A stretch of DNA of 33,627 bases from an archaeon (GTDB lineage: Archaea > Thermoplasmatota > Thermoplasmata > WALJ01): contig JAJRTH010000012.1 in the NCBI GenBank assembly GCA_024278375.1, positions 1 to 33,627 of the forward strand, given 5' to 3'. The position numbers and the translations under genes are program-made. Of the stretch, positions 1 to 8,423 are shown piece after piece (position 1 is the stretch's first letter; each line of letters begins with the position of its first letter). The notes beneath the pieces are model-generated. The model made no database searches, had not been told where the DNA came from, and saw only the letters and a list, made by a program, of their open reading frames with translations.

Positions 1-50
1 AAGGCGTTACTTTGCTCCCCCCCATCCATAGTTTTCTGGTTATCTGCCAT
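1..50 (-). CDS. possible 5' end of a divergent gene, cut by the window edge
   Basis: On the minus strand an ATG at 50 opens 16 codons that run to the window edge (MADNQKTMDGGEQSNA). An AT-rich box at about 76-88 (minus-strand gaaaatattatta) lies some 25-35 bases upstream, the spacing expected for an archaeal TATA box and a leaderless message. The hydrophilic, glycine-containing N-terminus matches no family that I recognise. It could equally be a chance open stretch, since only 50 bases are visible. Confidence 0.3.
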   Translation of the reverse strand, partial: MADNQKTMDGGEQSNA

Positions 51-98
51 AAAGTATGGCACCATGGCCCAATATGCTAATAATATTTTCTTAGCAGA

Positions 99-117
99 AG
101 ACTTCCTGTGGAAGTCT
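99..117. repeat. perfect 8-bp hairpin, related to one near tRNA-Asp
   Basis: Arms agacttcc (99-106) and ggaagtct (110-117) enclose a 3-base loop. The core gacttcctgyggaagtc recurs at 8426-8442. In both places it is followed by a gtgc...cggcac segment (131-143 here, 8449-8466 there). The hairpin lies upstream of the ileS TATA box, so it is not part of that message if the promoter call is right. Confidence 0.5.
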
Positions 118-154
118 GTAAAACTATTTGTGCAATACGGCACCCATCCATGCA

Positions 155-166
155 AAACTTAAATAA
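155..166 (+). promoter_or_regulatory. TATA box for ileS
   Basis: The stretch aaacttaaataa resembles the archaeal TATA consensus. A start of transcription about 25 bases downstream (near 185-190) leaves a short leader holding the ribosome-binding site aggtga (191-196) just before the ATG at 201. Confidence 0.55.
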
Positions 167-200
167 CTCTCGCTTTATCGGGCCATGCTCAGGTGAATAC

Positions 201-3200
201 ATGGCTGAAACAGTGTTTAAAGAGGTTAAACCCGGTGTGAACTTTCCGGAACTCGAAAAGAAGATAATCTCATTCTGGAAAGAGAACGACATCTTCGAGA
301 AATCCCGCCAGATGAGAAAAGGGAATGAGAGATTCATATTTCTCGAAGGGCCTCCCACGGCAAACGGAATGCCACACATAGGTCACGCACTCACCAGGGC
401 GATAAAGGATGCTTTTATCAGATACAAATTGATGGATGGCTATGATATACAGCCGTACATAGCCGGATGGGACTGCCACGGCCTGCCGGTTGAGATTGAA
501 GTGGAAAAAGAAATAGGCTCCAAAAGCAAAGGAGATATAGAGAAGTTCGGCATCAAAAAGTTCAATCAGCTCTGCAAGAAGAGCGTATTCAGGTACAAGG
601 GCGAATGGGAGAGGATGTCCGAAAGGATAGGATTCTGGATTGACCTTGATAACGCCTATATCACCATGAGGGACGAGTATATAGAGAGCGTGTGGTGGTC
701 TTTAAGTCAGGCGTGGGAGAAAGGTCTTCTTTTTAAGGATTATAAGGTCGTTCCTTACTGCCCCAGATGCGGAACTCCGCTATCGAGCCATGAGGTCGCA
801 CAGGGATACAGAGAAACGAAGGACCCGTCCATATTCGTGAAGTTCAGGGTGAAGGATGAGGATGCGTATTTTCTGGTATGGACCACGACACCTTGGACAC
901 TAATATCGAACCTTCTGCTCGCGGTGGGGAAAGAACTGGATTATGTGCTGGTTGAGAACGAAGGAGACAGATTGTATCTCGCGAAAGCAAGGCTCCCTGT
1001 CCTGAAAGGAGAGTATAAAATAATACGGGAGATGAAAGGTACAGAACTCATCGGAAAGAGATACGAGCGCCTTTATGCATATGTCAGACCGGATACGGAT
1101 TCCCATTTCGTCGTGCATGCGGACTTCGTGAGCCTTGAGGAAGGTACCGGTATAGTCCACATAGCACCGGCCTTCGGTGTGGATGATCACAATCTGTGCA
1201 GAGAGAACGGTGTCGGAATGGTGAAACCCGTTGACGAAGCGGGAAGATTCACGGACGATGTGCCTCCTTACAGCGGAAGGTTTGTCAAGGACTGCGACAG
1301 AGACATAATGATAGACCTGGAAAAGAGAGGGCTTCTCTATTCACACGGAAAGGTGAGGCACACCTATCCCTTCTGCTGGCGCTGCGATTCTCCGCTGCTT
1401 TACTATGCGCTTGATACGTGGTTCATAAGGACATCCGCCATAAGGGAGAATCTGATAAGGAACAACGAGAAGATAAACTGGAAACCCGAACACCTCAAGC
1501 ACGGCAGGTTCGGGAACTTCCTGGAGGAGCTCAAGGACTGGGCATTGAGCAGAAACAGGTACTGGGGAACGCCCCTTCCGGTATGGACATGCGAAAAAGG
1601 ACATCAGGTCTGCATATCCTCGGTGGGCGAGCTTAAAAAGATGGCTGTGACGGATTTTCCGGAGGACTTCGAGCTTCACAGACCATGGGTGGATGAAATC
1701 AATCTGAAATGTCCGGAATGCGGTGCTCCTATGAAGAGGGAACCCTATACCATAGATGGATGGTATGATTCCGGAAGCGCTCCCTTTGCACAGTTCCACT
1801 ATCCGTTTGAAAATAATGAGGACTTCGAGCGCTCCTTCCCAGTGGATTTCATAACCGAGGCCATAGACCAGACAAGAGGATGGTTTTACACCCTTCTGGC
1901 AGTCAATACCATGACCTTCGACGAAGCGCCTTACAGAAACGTGCTCACACTCGGACTGATACTGGACGAGGACGGGGAGAAGATGTCGAAATCCAAGGGC
2001 AATGCCATAAGCCCGATGGAGATCATGGAAAGATTCGGTGCGGATGCGGTGCGTTTCTACTTCTACACCTCGCCGGTATGGTATTCCAGACGCTTCGGTA
2101 ACGAACTCGTTAAGGATACCATGAACAAGAGCATAACCACGCTGTGGAATGTCTATTCCTTCTTTGTGACAAATGCGAACCTCGATAATTTCAGGCCGGA
2201 AGGTGCGGAAATAAAGGATGAGCTGGATCGCTGGCTGCTATCAAGGCTCAATTCCCTCATAAGAGAGGTCAGGAACGGATTCGATACCTACGAGGTACAC
2301 AGGTCCGGCAGGGCTGTCATGCAGTTCATAGATGATCTGAGCAACTGGTATCTCAGGCGCTCCAGAAGACGGTTCTGGGAGGGTAGCCCGGATGAAAAGA
2401 AAGGTGCGTATGAAGCTCTCTACATAACGCTTGTAACCCTGACAAAACTGCTTTCTCCCATGACCCCCTTCATAGCCGAGGAGATGTATCAGAATCTCGC
2501 CCGCTCCCTTGACCCGGAGGCACCTGAGAGCGTCAACATGTGCAAGTATCCGGAATACGATGGCGATATGGTGGACGAAGAGCTTGAAAGAGATATGGGT
2601 TTGGCGATAAAGGCTGTCGAAGCCGGAAGAAGTGCCAGGCAGAGTGCTAACATAAAGCTCAGGATGCCGCTCAGCGAGGTGATAATCAGCGGACCGGAAA
2701 GCGACCTGAAAAGGCTGGAGCGCTTCGCCAATGTAATAAGAGAGGAGCTGAATGTGAAGAATGTGATATTCACTTCCAGTACCGGAATGATGGAAGCGAA
2801 CATATCCCCCAATTACGGGGTTCTCGGCCCGAAGTTCAGGGCAAGAATGAAGGATGCTGTTGCCGTGATAAACTCGCTCGGACCGGAGGACGTCGAAAGG
2901 CTAAGAAAAGGCGAGGTTCTTGACTTTGAAGACATAAGTATATCCCAGGAGGACGTCATAATCGTTGATAAGGTGAAGGAAGGGTATTCAGGAGCGCATG
3001 CCGAAGGCACCTCCATATCCGTCCTCATAAAAACGGAGATGACCCCCGAGCTCAGATACGAGGGTCTGGCCAGAGAAATAGTGAGGAGGATACAGAACAT
3101 GAGAAAGGACCTGGACCTCGAATACGATGCTCGCATAGAAACCAGATATTCCGGAGATATGGAACTCGAAAAGGCGATAGAGAAGCACAGGGACTACATA

Positions 3201-3308
3201 ATGAAGGAAACTCTCTCCGATGGTCTAAGGAAATCGGATGAAATCGATGGGACCGAATGGAAGATTGAGGGGATGAAAATAAGGATTGACATTGAAAAGA
3301 GAGGCTGA
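201..3308 (+). CDS. ileS: isoleucyl-tRNA synthetase
   Basis: Class I aminoacyl-tRNA synthetase that charges tRNA-Ile and edits valine. The protein has 1035 residues, normal for the archaeal/eukaryotic type. The HIGH signature follows PPTANGMP (HIGH at residues 59-62) and KMSKS sits at 594-598 within DEDGEKMSKSKGN. Cysteine pairs typical of the family's zinc sites occur in CPRCGTPLSSHE, CWRCDSPL and CPECGAPM. The open frame extends upstream to an ATG at 108, but I chose 201: aggtga lies 4 bases upstream, a TATA box lies at 155-166, and MAETVFKEVKPGVNFPELE is a normal N-terminus. It appears to be a single-gene unit, with a new TATA box before the next gene. Confidence 0.97.
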   Translation: MAETVFKEVKPGVNFPELEKKIISFWKENDIFEKSRQMRKGNERFIFLEGPPTANGMPHIGHALTRAIKDAFIRYKLMDGYDIQPYIAGWDCHGLPVEIEVEKEIGSKSKGDIEKFGIKKFNQLCKKSVFRYKGEWERMSERIGFWIDLDNAYITMRDEYIESVWWSLSQAWEKGLLFKDYKVVPYCPRCGTPLSSHEVAQGYRETKDPSIFVKFRVKDEDAYFLVWTTTPWTLISNLLLAVGKELDYVLVENEGDRLYLAKARLPVLKGEYKIIREMKGTELIGKRYERLYAYVRPDTDSHFVVHADFVSLEEGTGIVHIAPAFGVDDHNLCRENGVGMVKPVDEAGRFTDDVPPYSGRFVKDCDRDIMIDLEKRGLLYSHGKVRHTYPFCWRCDSPLLYYALDTWFIRTSAIRENLIRNNEKINWKPEHLKHGRFGNFLEELKDWALSRNRYWGTPLPVWTCEKGHQVCISSVGELKKMAVTDFPEDFELHRPWVDEINLKCPECGAPMKREPYTIDGWYDSGSAPFAQFHYPFENNEDFERSFPVDFITEAIDQTRGWFYTLLAVNTMTFDEAPYRNVLTLGLILDEDGEKMSKSKGNAISPMEIMERFGADAVRFYFYTSPVWYSRRFGNELVKDTMNKSITTLWNVYSFFVTNANLDNFRPEGAEIKDELDRWLLSRLNSLIREVRNGFDTYEVHRSGRAVMQFIDDLSNWYLRRSRRRFWEGSPDEKKGAYEALYITLVTLTKLLSPMTPFIAEEMYQNLARSLDPEAPESVNMCKYPEYDGDMVDEELERDMGLAIKAVEAGRSARQSANIKLRMPLSEVIISGPESDLKRLERFANVIREELNVKNVIFTSSTGMMEANISPNYGVLGPKFRARMKDAVAVINSLGPEDVERLRKGEVLDFEDISISQEDVIIVDKVKEGYSGAHAEGTSISVLIKTEMTPELRYEGLAREIVRRIQNMRKDLDLEYDARIETRYSGDMELEKAIEKHRDYIMKETLSDGLRKSDEIDGTEWKIEGMKIRIDIEKRG

Positions 3309-3357
3309 CAAAAACAAAATAGAGAAAAATTATTAAAGTTAAAGAAGATGTGGTAGC

Positions 3358-4002
3358 GTGGATACCCTATCTTTCATTGTGACCGCAATAGCAGCAATAT
3401 TCTCCATTGTCAATCCCATAGGAGCAATACCTCTTTTCGTCACAATAACCGAAGGATATTCGAAAAAGGAAAGACTGAATGTGATAACAAAGGCGATTTT
3501 TTCGGCTTTCGTCATCCTCCTGACCTTCGCCATATTCGGCAACTTCATATTTGCCTTTTTCGGGATCACCATATATTCTTTCAGAATAGCCGGAGGTCTC
3601 CTTTTGATGACCGTGGGTTTTAGCATGATGCGCGGACAACCACCGCGAACAAAAAGCACTCCCGAGGAAAGGCTGGAAGCCGCAGAAAGAGAGGAGGTTG
3701 GCATAGTTCCGATGGGCACTCCTATGCTGGCCGGCCCTGGATCGATAACAACTGTAATGATACTCATCTCCAAAAGCGAAGACGGATTGCAGGCAGGGGC
3801 AGTTCTTTTCTCCATACTCATCACCTTAATAATAGCCTATCTTCTTTTCATATATGGAGATAAGATATTTGAAAGGGTTGGAAAAGTCGGTGCCAGGGCA
3901 TTTTCCAGGATAATGGGTCTCATACTGACGGCTATTGCCGTACAGTTCATCATAGAGGGCATACGTTCCATACTCATAGAATGGGGCGTGCTTCTCGGAT
4001 AG
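3358..4002 (+). CDS. MarC-family integral membrane protein
   Basis: The 214-residue protein is very hydrophobic, with about six membrane segments. It carries the MarC/UPF0056 signatures NPIGAIPLFV near the N-terminus and PMGTPMLAGPGSITT in the middle, so the family assignment is firm. The family's transport role and substrate remain uncertain. It starts at GTG 3358. An AT-rich box (aaaattatta, about 3327-3336) centred 25 bases upstream suggests a leaderless transcript separate from ileS. The next gene follows after 34 bases. Confidence 0.9.
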   Translation: MDTLSFIVTAIAAIFSIVNPIGAIPLFVTITEGYSKKERLNVITKAIFSAFVILLTFAIFGNFIFAFFGITIYSFRIAGGLLLMTVGFSMMRGQPPRTKSTPEERLEAAEREEVGIVPMGTPMLAGPGSITTVMILISKSEDGLQAGAVLFSILITLIIAYLLFIYGDKIFERVGKVGARAFSRIMGLILTAIAVQFIIEGIRSILIEWGVLLG

Positions 4003-4036
4003 GAAAAGATTGATAACAGGAAGGATATGCAGGCGC

Positions 4037-4819
4037 ATGATTACAAGGATGAGATTCTTGGGTACAGGCGGCGGAAGATTTTCCACCATATTCCAGTCCC
4101 GTGCCACCGGTGGCATCTACATAGAGAGCGGCATAAGGCTTCACGTGGACCCTGGACCCTGCTCACTCAATCAACTTAAAAATTTCCACATAAACCCCAC
4201 AAAAACCGATGTGCTTCTGATATCGCACTGCCATCCGGATCATTACACGGACGGAGAGATAATGGTGGAGGGTATGACACATGGCGGAAGGAAGAGAAGG
4301 GGGCTTTTGGTCGGTTCCAAAAGCGTCTTGGAGGGTGTGGATGACGTAGGCCCTGCCATATCTCCATACCATCGTTCCCTGATAAACCATAAAACCCTCG
4401 AAGCCGGTGATTTTCTGAACCTCGGTGATGTCGACCTAGAGGCGACCCGTTCCGTGCATTCCGACCCGACCACCATCGGTTTCAAGTTTCATACGCAGAA
4501 CGGTGTGATATCCTATGTGGCGGATACGGAGCTTTCTGACGAGGTCGTGGAGGCACACAGGGGCGCGAGGGTTCTTATACTGCCCGTAACAAGGCCGCGC
4601 TCTTCCAGAATCGACTGGCATCTTTCCACGGAGGATGCTGTGGATTTCATAAAAAGGGTTGAGCCGGAAATAACCTTCTTCACGCATTTCGGACTGAAGA
4701 TGCTCAGAGTTCCGCCTGAAATAGAGGCCTACTGGGTACAGGAAGAGACCGGATATAGGGTCATAGCAGCCAAGGACGGCATGAAGGTGAGCATAGGCAC
4801 CAGAATAACGGTGAAATGA
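4037..4819 (+). CDS. metallo-beta-lactamase-fold hydrolase
   Basis: The protein has 260 residues. The zinc-binding signature HxHxDH appears as HCHPDHYTD; further fold ligands are likely the H of SVHSDP, the D of YVADTE and the H of FFTHFG. The N-terminus MRFLGTGGGRFS is typical of RNase Z/PhnP-like members, but the substrate cannot be told from the sequence. The frame opens at TTG 4010. ATG 4037 (aaggat upstream) or ATG 4049 are better starts, the latter giving MRFLGTGG directly. Its stop overlaps the start of the pterin enzyme gene (ATGA), so the two are translationally coupled. Confidence 0.88.
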   Translation: MITRMRFLGTGGGRFSTIFQSRATGGIYIESGIRLHVDPGPCSLNQLKNFHINPTKTDVLLISHCHPDHYTDGEIMVEGMTHGGRKRRGLLVGSKSVLEGVDDVGPAISPYHRSLINHKTLEAGDFLNLGDVDLEATRSVHSDPTTIGFKFHTQNGVISYVADTELSDEVVEAHRGARVLILPVTRPRSSRIDWHLSTEDAVDFIKRVEPEITFFTHFGLKMLRVPPEIEAYWVQEETGYRVIAAKDGMKVSIGTRITVK

Positions 4820-5457
4820 TGGAGTACCGGGAGTGGGAGCTCTATTACCTGAGAATTCTGGAAGATTTCGGATTCGATAGGGAAAAGGATGTCGAAGCCG
4901 GAAAGATTCTCGCGGAACTTCTGAAAGGGCATGATCTGGTTGACTTCAGCGCTCTGAGAGCGGTGATTTCTGGGAAGGACGTCCTTATTACGGGGCCTCT
5001 TACTAGGAAAATCCCCGACACAGGGTATGTAATAATAGCAACCGACCTCTCCACCGCAATTCTGCTTGAAAAAGGGATCGTGCCGGACATCATTGTCACG
5101 TACCTCGACGGAGATGTGGAAGATGAGATCGAAGCGAACGGAAAAGGTTCCGTTGTGTTGATTCACGCTCACGGAGACAACACGGATTCTCTGAGGAGAT
5201 ATGTTCATAGGTTCAAAGGAAAGATAGGAGGGACTGTACAGACCGAACCGTTTTTCCCGCTCATGAACTTCGGAGGTTTCACGGACGGAGACCGGGCTGT
5301 TTTTCTGGTGGAGAGCGCCGGAGCTAAAAGAATATACCTGACAGGTTTCGATTTCAAGAATCCGGTCCCGAAAGCCGGAAAAGATATTGAAATAAAGAAA
5401 AAGAAGCTTTTATGGGCCGAAGCCCTTATTTCTATTTTCGATGTGACCTATCTCTAG
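4816..5457 (+). CDS. mptE: MptE-like (DUF115) 6-hydroxymethylpterin pyrophosphokinase
   Basis: The protein has 213 residues. The segment running from LITGPLTRK through ATDLSTAILLEKGIVPDI to VTYLDGDVEDEIEANGKG matches the archaeal DUF115/MptE family, which transfers pyrophosphate from ATP to 6-hydroxymethyl-7,8-dihydropterin in methanopterin or folate synthesis. LDGD and the later HAHGDN are likely metal/ATP-binding positions. Two adjacent ATGs (4816, 4819) are possible starts; the first overlaps the upstream stop. The 3' end overlaps that of the convergent VWA gene by 4 bases. The family call is good; whether the product feeds methanopterin or folate is unknown. Confidence 0.82.
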   Translation: MMEYREWELYYLRILEDFGFDREKDVEAGKILAELLKGHDLVDFSALRAVISGKDVLITGPLTRKIPDTGYVIIATDLSTAILLEKGIVPDIIVTYLDGDVEDEIEANGKGSVVLIHAHGDNTDSLRRYVHRFKGKIGGTVQTEPFFPLMNFGGFTDGDRAVFLVESAGAKRIYLTGFDFKNPVPKAGKDIEIKKKKLLWAEALISIFDVTYL

Positions 5458-6947
5458 AACTGGTCGAAGTCTTCCTCCTCAAACTCTTCGTCCTCGAAAT
5501 CCTCGTCGAATTCATCCTCGAAATCCTCGTCAGATTCGTCCTCTGGCACCACCTCTTTGTCCGTTGTTCCGAGGTCGAATATAAGCGACTGAGCGGCACC
5601 CTCATAGAACTTGGCCAGCTCCTTGAACTCTTTCGGTATTATCAACTGTCCGTTGGTTATCTCCGTTATCCTCTTCAAGGTGTCTATGGCTATCTGGGCC
5701 CTCTCCTTTTTCTTTATAAGCCTATCGGCCTCCTCTCCTTCCGGAATCTCTTCAAGCTGCTCTGGAGTATCCCCTATGTAGACCGCATTTATTATTACGC
5801 CCCTTGATGGTGGAAAGCGCTCCTTTACGAAGTTCACTATGGCCTCGGAGACTTCTAACACATCTTCGGTCTTGGCGAAACTTCCTTTCCAGCCGTTGAA
5901 CTCTCCGTCTGACAGGATGATTATCATGGTGGGCATCCTCTTCTTGGAGTCCTTCTCCATGAGGGTAAGAAGCTTATCGAGTTCTTCGAAGGCATTGACT
6001 CCATTGGTCGGCTTGTTGCTCTCTTTTGGTATGTATGCGAAAAGCATCTTTATGAGCATTTCTTTGTACTGTTCTGTTGTTTCAACGCCTGCGGCACCTA
6101 TCTGGAGCCAATATCTTATCTTTCCCTTGTACTTGTATGCAGCGCTCTTGGCTTGGCTGGAATAGGTTATCAAAGCGACTCTTTCGCTCAGTTCTCTCTC
6201 GGCCTTCTCAGAGAAATACAGAAGAACGGCTGTTATGGCCGCATGAATCCTAAGAATCTCTTTGTCGTTCTCCACACTTCTGACTGTCTCCTCCAACATC
6301 TCATACTTTGGGTCCTCCATGAGTTTGCTTATTATCGGATCGCCCGAGAGCTTCATAAGACCGGGGGAATTTGGTATGTAATTGAAGTACATAGATCCTG
6401 AAACATCCACCATCAAAATGCCGTTGAACGGCGATGTTACTGATACTTTGACCTTGGTATTGGGCGTATAGACCGCATACGGGAAGGGAGATACCTTTGC
6501 AACGGTAAGAGATATGCCTCTCTCATCCCAGTATATTTTTGCACCGTGATTGAAAACCGGCTGCTTTTCCCCGAAGAATCTGTGCACCTCCTCGCCGCCG
6601 TTCTCATTTATTTCGCGAACGACTTCAAGGAGCTCCTCCCTCTCTCTCCCTTCCATCTCTACTTTGAGAACGACCTCTTCGGCACTCACTTCTTCGGCGC
6701 TTATTATATCCAACGCATCTCCGTTGGTCGCACCTGAAAGCTGAGCGCTCAGCCTGTTTATGTGTGCCTCGTCCTTTCGCACCCTGCCATCAAGTATAAC
6801 CCTGTAATATTTCGATTCTCCTCGATCCCTGTTGAACACTTCAACTATGTCTTTGCTCTTGAGTCCGAGTTTCTTCCCGGTTGTTCTGTTTATCTTTATT
6901 GCCCAGGAGTCGACGTTGTCCTTCAATACTGCCGAAAGAGGTTCCAT
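5454..6947 (-). CDS. Cdc48/VAT N-domain-like protein fused to a von Willebrand A domain, acidic tail
   Basis: The protein has 497 residues. Residues 5-85 resemble the double-psi barrel of archaeal Cdc48/VAT (WAIKINRTTGKKLGLKSKDI compared with the VAT pattern of a small gene-spanning run ending in xxxGDVVEIE). Residues 86-170 resemble the second N-subdomain and end in ISLTVAKVSPFP...TKVKVS. A VWA domain follows at about 174-455 with an intact MIDAS: DVSGS at 181-185, T314 and LSDGE at 346-349. The last 35 residues are almost all D/E/F. There is no AAA domain and no MoxR-type ATPase next door. A ribosome-binding site ggtgac (6956-6951) and a TATA-like box near 6977-6985 support the start. The VWA call is sure; the VAT-N call is by eye. 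Confidence 0.85.
   Translation of the reverse strand: MEPLSAVLKDNVDSWAIKINRTTGKKLGLKSKDIVEVFNRDRGESKYYRVILDGRVRKDEAHINRLSAQLSGATNGDALDIISAEEVSAEEVVLKVEMEGREREELLEVVREINENGGEEVHRFFGEKQPVFNHGAKIYWDERGISLTVAKVSPFPYAVYTPNTKVKVSVTSPFNGILMVDVSGSMYFNYIPNSPGLMKLSGDPIISKLMEDPKYEMLEETVRSVENDKEILRIHAAITAVLLYFSEKAERELSERVALITYSSQAKSAAYKYKGKIRYWLQIGAAGVETTEQYKEMLIKMLFAYIPKESNKPTNGVNAFEELDKLLTLMEKDSKKRMPTMIIILSDGEFNGWKGSFAKTEDVLEVSEAIVNFVKERFPPSRGVIINAVYIGDTPEQLEEIPEGEEADRLIKKKERAQIAIDTLKRITEITNGQLIIPKEFKELAKFYEGAAQSLIFDLGTTDKEVVPEDESDEDFEDEFDEDFEDEEFEEEDFDQF
5491..5531. repeat. 24-bp period tandem repeat in the acidic tail
   Basis: An exact 17-base unit (tcctcgaaatcctcgtc) occurs at 5491-5507 and 5515-5531, 24 bases apart. 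It encodes the E/D/F-rich repeat at the C-terminus of the VWA protein. Slippage at this low-complexity stretch would change tail length by 8 residues per unit. Confidence 0.8.
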
Positions 6948-7008
6948 AATGTCACCGCACGCCGATAAAAGCTATCTGATTTAAGTTTTTTGGGTGATGT
7001 CGGTTTCC

Positions 7009-7308
7009 CTAGGCGCTAACCAGAGGGAGAAGAAGGTGCCTTATTGCATGGAGTTGTTCGGGATTCTTTCCACTGACAGTTACGATGACATCTTTCAGGG
7101 TGAACTGTATCTTAAGGGGAGATTCGTCTATTACCTCGATACCTTCCAGATCCTTTATGGGAATCTCATACAGTTTGTCTCCCGCCCCTATGAGTATCCC
7201 GGAGAGCGCCAGATAGAGTTGCCCCTCCTTCCATTTCAACTCGACATTGACCTCTCCGTCCATGAGCTGAACTGAGAATGCCACATCTTCGACTTTTTTC
7301 ACTTTCAT
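7009..7308 (-). CDS. small protein of unknown function
   Basis: The 99-residue protein is predicted to be mostly beta-strand, with alternating hydrophobic residues, and ends in AIRHLLLPLVSA. The frame opens further upstream (7389), but ATG 7308 is preferred: a TATA-like box (aatatatag, about 7348-7340) lies the right distance upstream, and MKVKKVEDVAFSV makes a sensible N-terminus. There are no cysteines, catalytic motifs or membrane segments. Its compact strand pattern and LLLPL ending remind me weakly of archaeal CheF-like proteins, but I would not name it so. It has its own promoter between its neighbours. Confidence 0.65.
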   Translation of the reverse strand: MKVKKVEDVAFSVQLMDGEVNVELKWKEGQLYLALSGILIGAGDKLYEIPIKDLEGIEVIDESPLKIQFTLKDVIVTVSGKNPEQLHAIRHLLLPLVSA

Positions 7309-7424
7309 ATTATTCTCGTATTCGCCTATTGCACAACCGCTATATATTCTTTTTGGAAATCCGTGTGACTCTCCCCGCTGAAGACCCAATTAATCGAATG
7401 GAACAGAGGGTGATATATTCCCTT

Positions 7425-8348
7425 TCACAGGTCCATCCCGAAGAATGTTCTGACCGCTACGCCTATGAGAAAGGAAGCGGCGGCTATGCCCATGCTTATG
7501 GCCAGCATTTCCAAGAACATGCGCCTGAAAGATATCTCCTTGACTACGGAAACGAAGAAAGTAAAGACGAAGATCACTAATATTCCAACAACAAGTGTGC
7601 CCAGAAGTGCGAAATAATACCTTTCAACGAGAAAATACGGAAGTACGAGCATGAGCACCGTCATTATGTATGCGATTCCGGTATAAAAAGAGGCTTTCAT
7701 AGGACTCTTTCCTCCTTTTTCCGATTTTTTCGATAGATACTCGGAAGCAGACATGGACATTGCTGCGGATATCCCTGTTATCAGTCCTATGAACCCTATT
7801 ATTCTTGTGTTCTGGATTGCAAAGCTGAGACCGGCGAGCGCTCCCGTTAGCTCCACCAGGGCATCGTTGAGACCCAGAACCATGGAGCCTATGTACCCTA
7901 TTCTCTCTTCGTCTATCATATCTATCAGTAGTTTTTCATGGACAACTTCATCCTCGGCTATGCTCTTGGCCTCGGGTATTCTCGCGGATATTTCCCTGTA
8001 TTTTTCCGTGGCCTCATCCTCCCCCTCTTCCATCATCTTTATGGCGAATGTGATGCCAAAAATCGAGGCGATTAGAGAATAACTGAAAATCTTTGCTTTA
8101 TTGGGTTTTACCTCTTCTTCAGTTAACCTTTTCCACTCATTGTAATGCCTGAACTCGTCATCTGCAATCTTCTTCAGTACCTTGGAATTCTTTTTGTCTG
8201 CTTTCTTGGAGAGAATTCCGTACACATGGTACTCGGTTATCTCGTTCCTCTGGAATTCCAGGATTTTCTCTCTGAACTCTCTGTCCATGATTTCAGATAA
8301 AACATTCTCTATATCAGCTTTATCGGACCCTTCTTTGCGCCCCACCAT
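7425..8348 (-). CDS. ferritin-like domain fused to VIT1/CCC1-type iron/manganese transporter
   Basis: The protein has 307 residues. The N-terminal half (about 1-145) is a ferritin/rubrerythrin-like four-helix domain with ExxH-type metal motifs in EITEYH, DEFRHYNEW and EDEVVHEKL. The C-terminal half is a VIT1/CCC1 membrane domain with the family signature GLNDALVELTGALAG, the MSASEYLSKKSEKG loop and about five membrane helices. Such fusions are thought to bind or oxidise iron in the cytoplasm and pass it across the membrane. The frame opens at TTG 8351; I use ATG 8348. A minus-strand cataaaag box at about 8369-8376 lies about 24 bases upstream and would give a leaderless message. Confidence 0.88.
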   Translation of the reverse strand: MVGRKEGSDKADIENVLSEIMDREFREKILEFQRNEITEYHVYGILSKKADKKNSKVLKKIADDEFRHYNEWKRLTEEEVKPNKAKIFSYSLIASIFGITFAIKMMEEGEDEATEKYREISARIPEAKSIAEDEVVHEKLLIDMIDEERIGYIGSMVLGLNDALVELTGALAGLSFAIQNTRIIGFIGLITGISAAMSMSASEYLSKKSEKGGKSPMKASFYTGIAYIMTVLMLVLPYFLVERYYFALLGTLVVGILVIFVFTFFVSVVKEISFRRMFLEMLAISMGIAAASFLIGVAVRTFFGMDL

Positions 8349-8353
8349 CAAAT

Positions 8354-8361
8354 CTTATATA
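8354..8361 (+). promoter_or_regulatory. TATA box, probably for the tRNA-Asp precursor
   Basis: The sequence cttatata has no plus-strand start codon 25 bases on, and is too close to the minus-strand ATG at 8348 to serve it. Transcription from about 8386 would yield a precursor carrying the truncated tRNA copy, the hairpin pair and tRNA-Asp. This is inferred from spacing only. Confidence 0.4.
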
Positions 8362-8392
8362 CCCCTTCTTTTATGGCGCTCCACATCCCAAG

Positions 8393-8421
8393 AACCTGTT
8401 AACAATAAGCCCCGGTAGTGT
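8393..8421 (+). repeat. upstream copy of the tRNA-Asp leader and first 13 tRNA bases
   Basis: These 29 bases match 8500-8528 at 27 positions (differences at 8397 and 8404). The last 13 bases are the tRNA-Asp 5' end (acceptor GCCCCGG and the following bases). The copy then diverges into the hairpin pair and cannot fold as a tRNA, because no matching 3' acceptor strand follows. Confidence 0.85.
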
Positions 8422-8423
8422 CT

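Noticed and set aside
1341-1799. 152-codon minus-strand frame inside ileS
   Set aside because: It lies wholly within a certain gene, has no family resemblance or ribosome-binding site, and is explained by ileS codon use.
5412-5807. 131-codon plus-strand frame after the MptE-like gene
   Set aside because: It is the antisense of the acidic tail and VWA domain; its leucine-rich look comes from the GAA/GAG-rich repeat.
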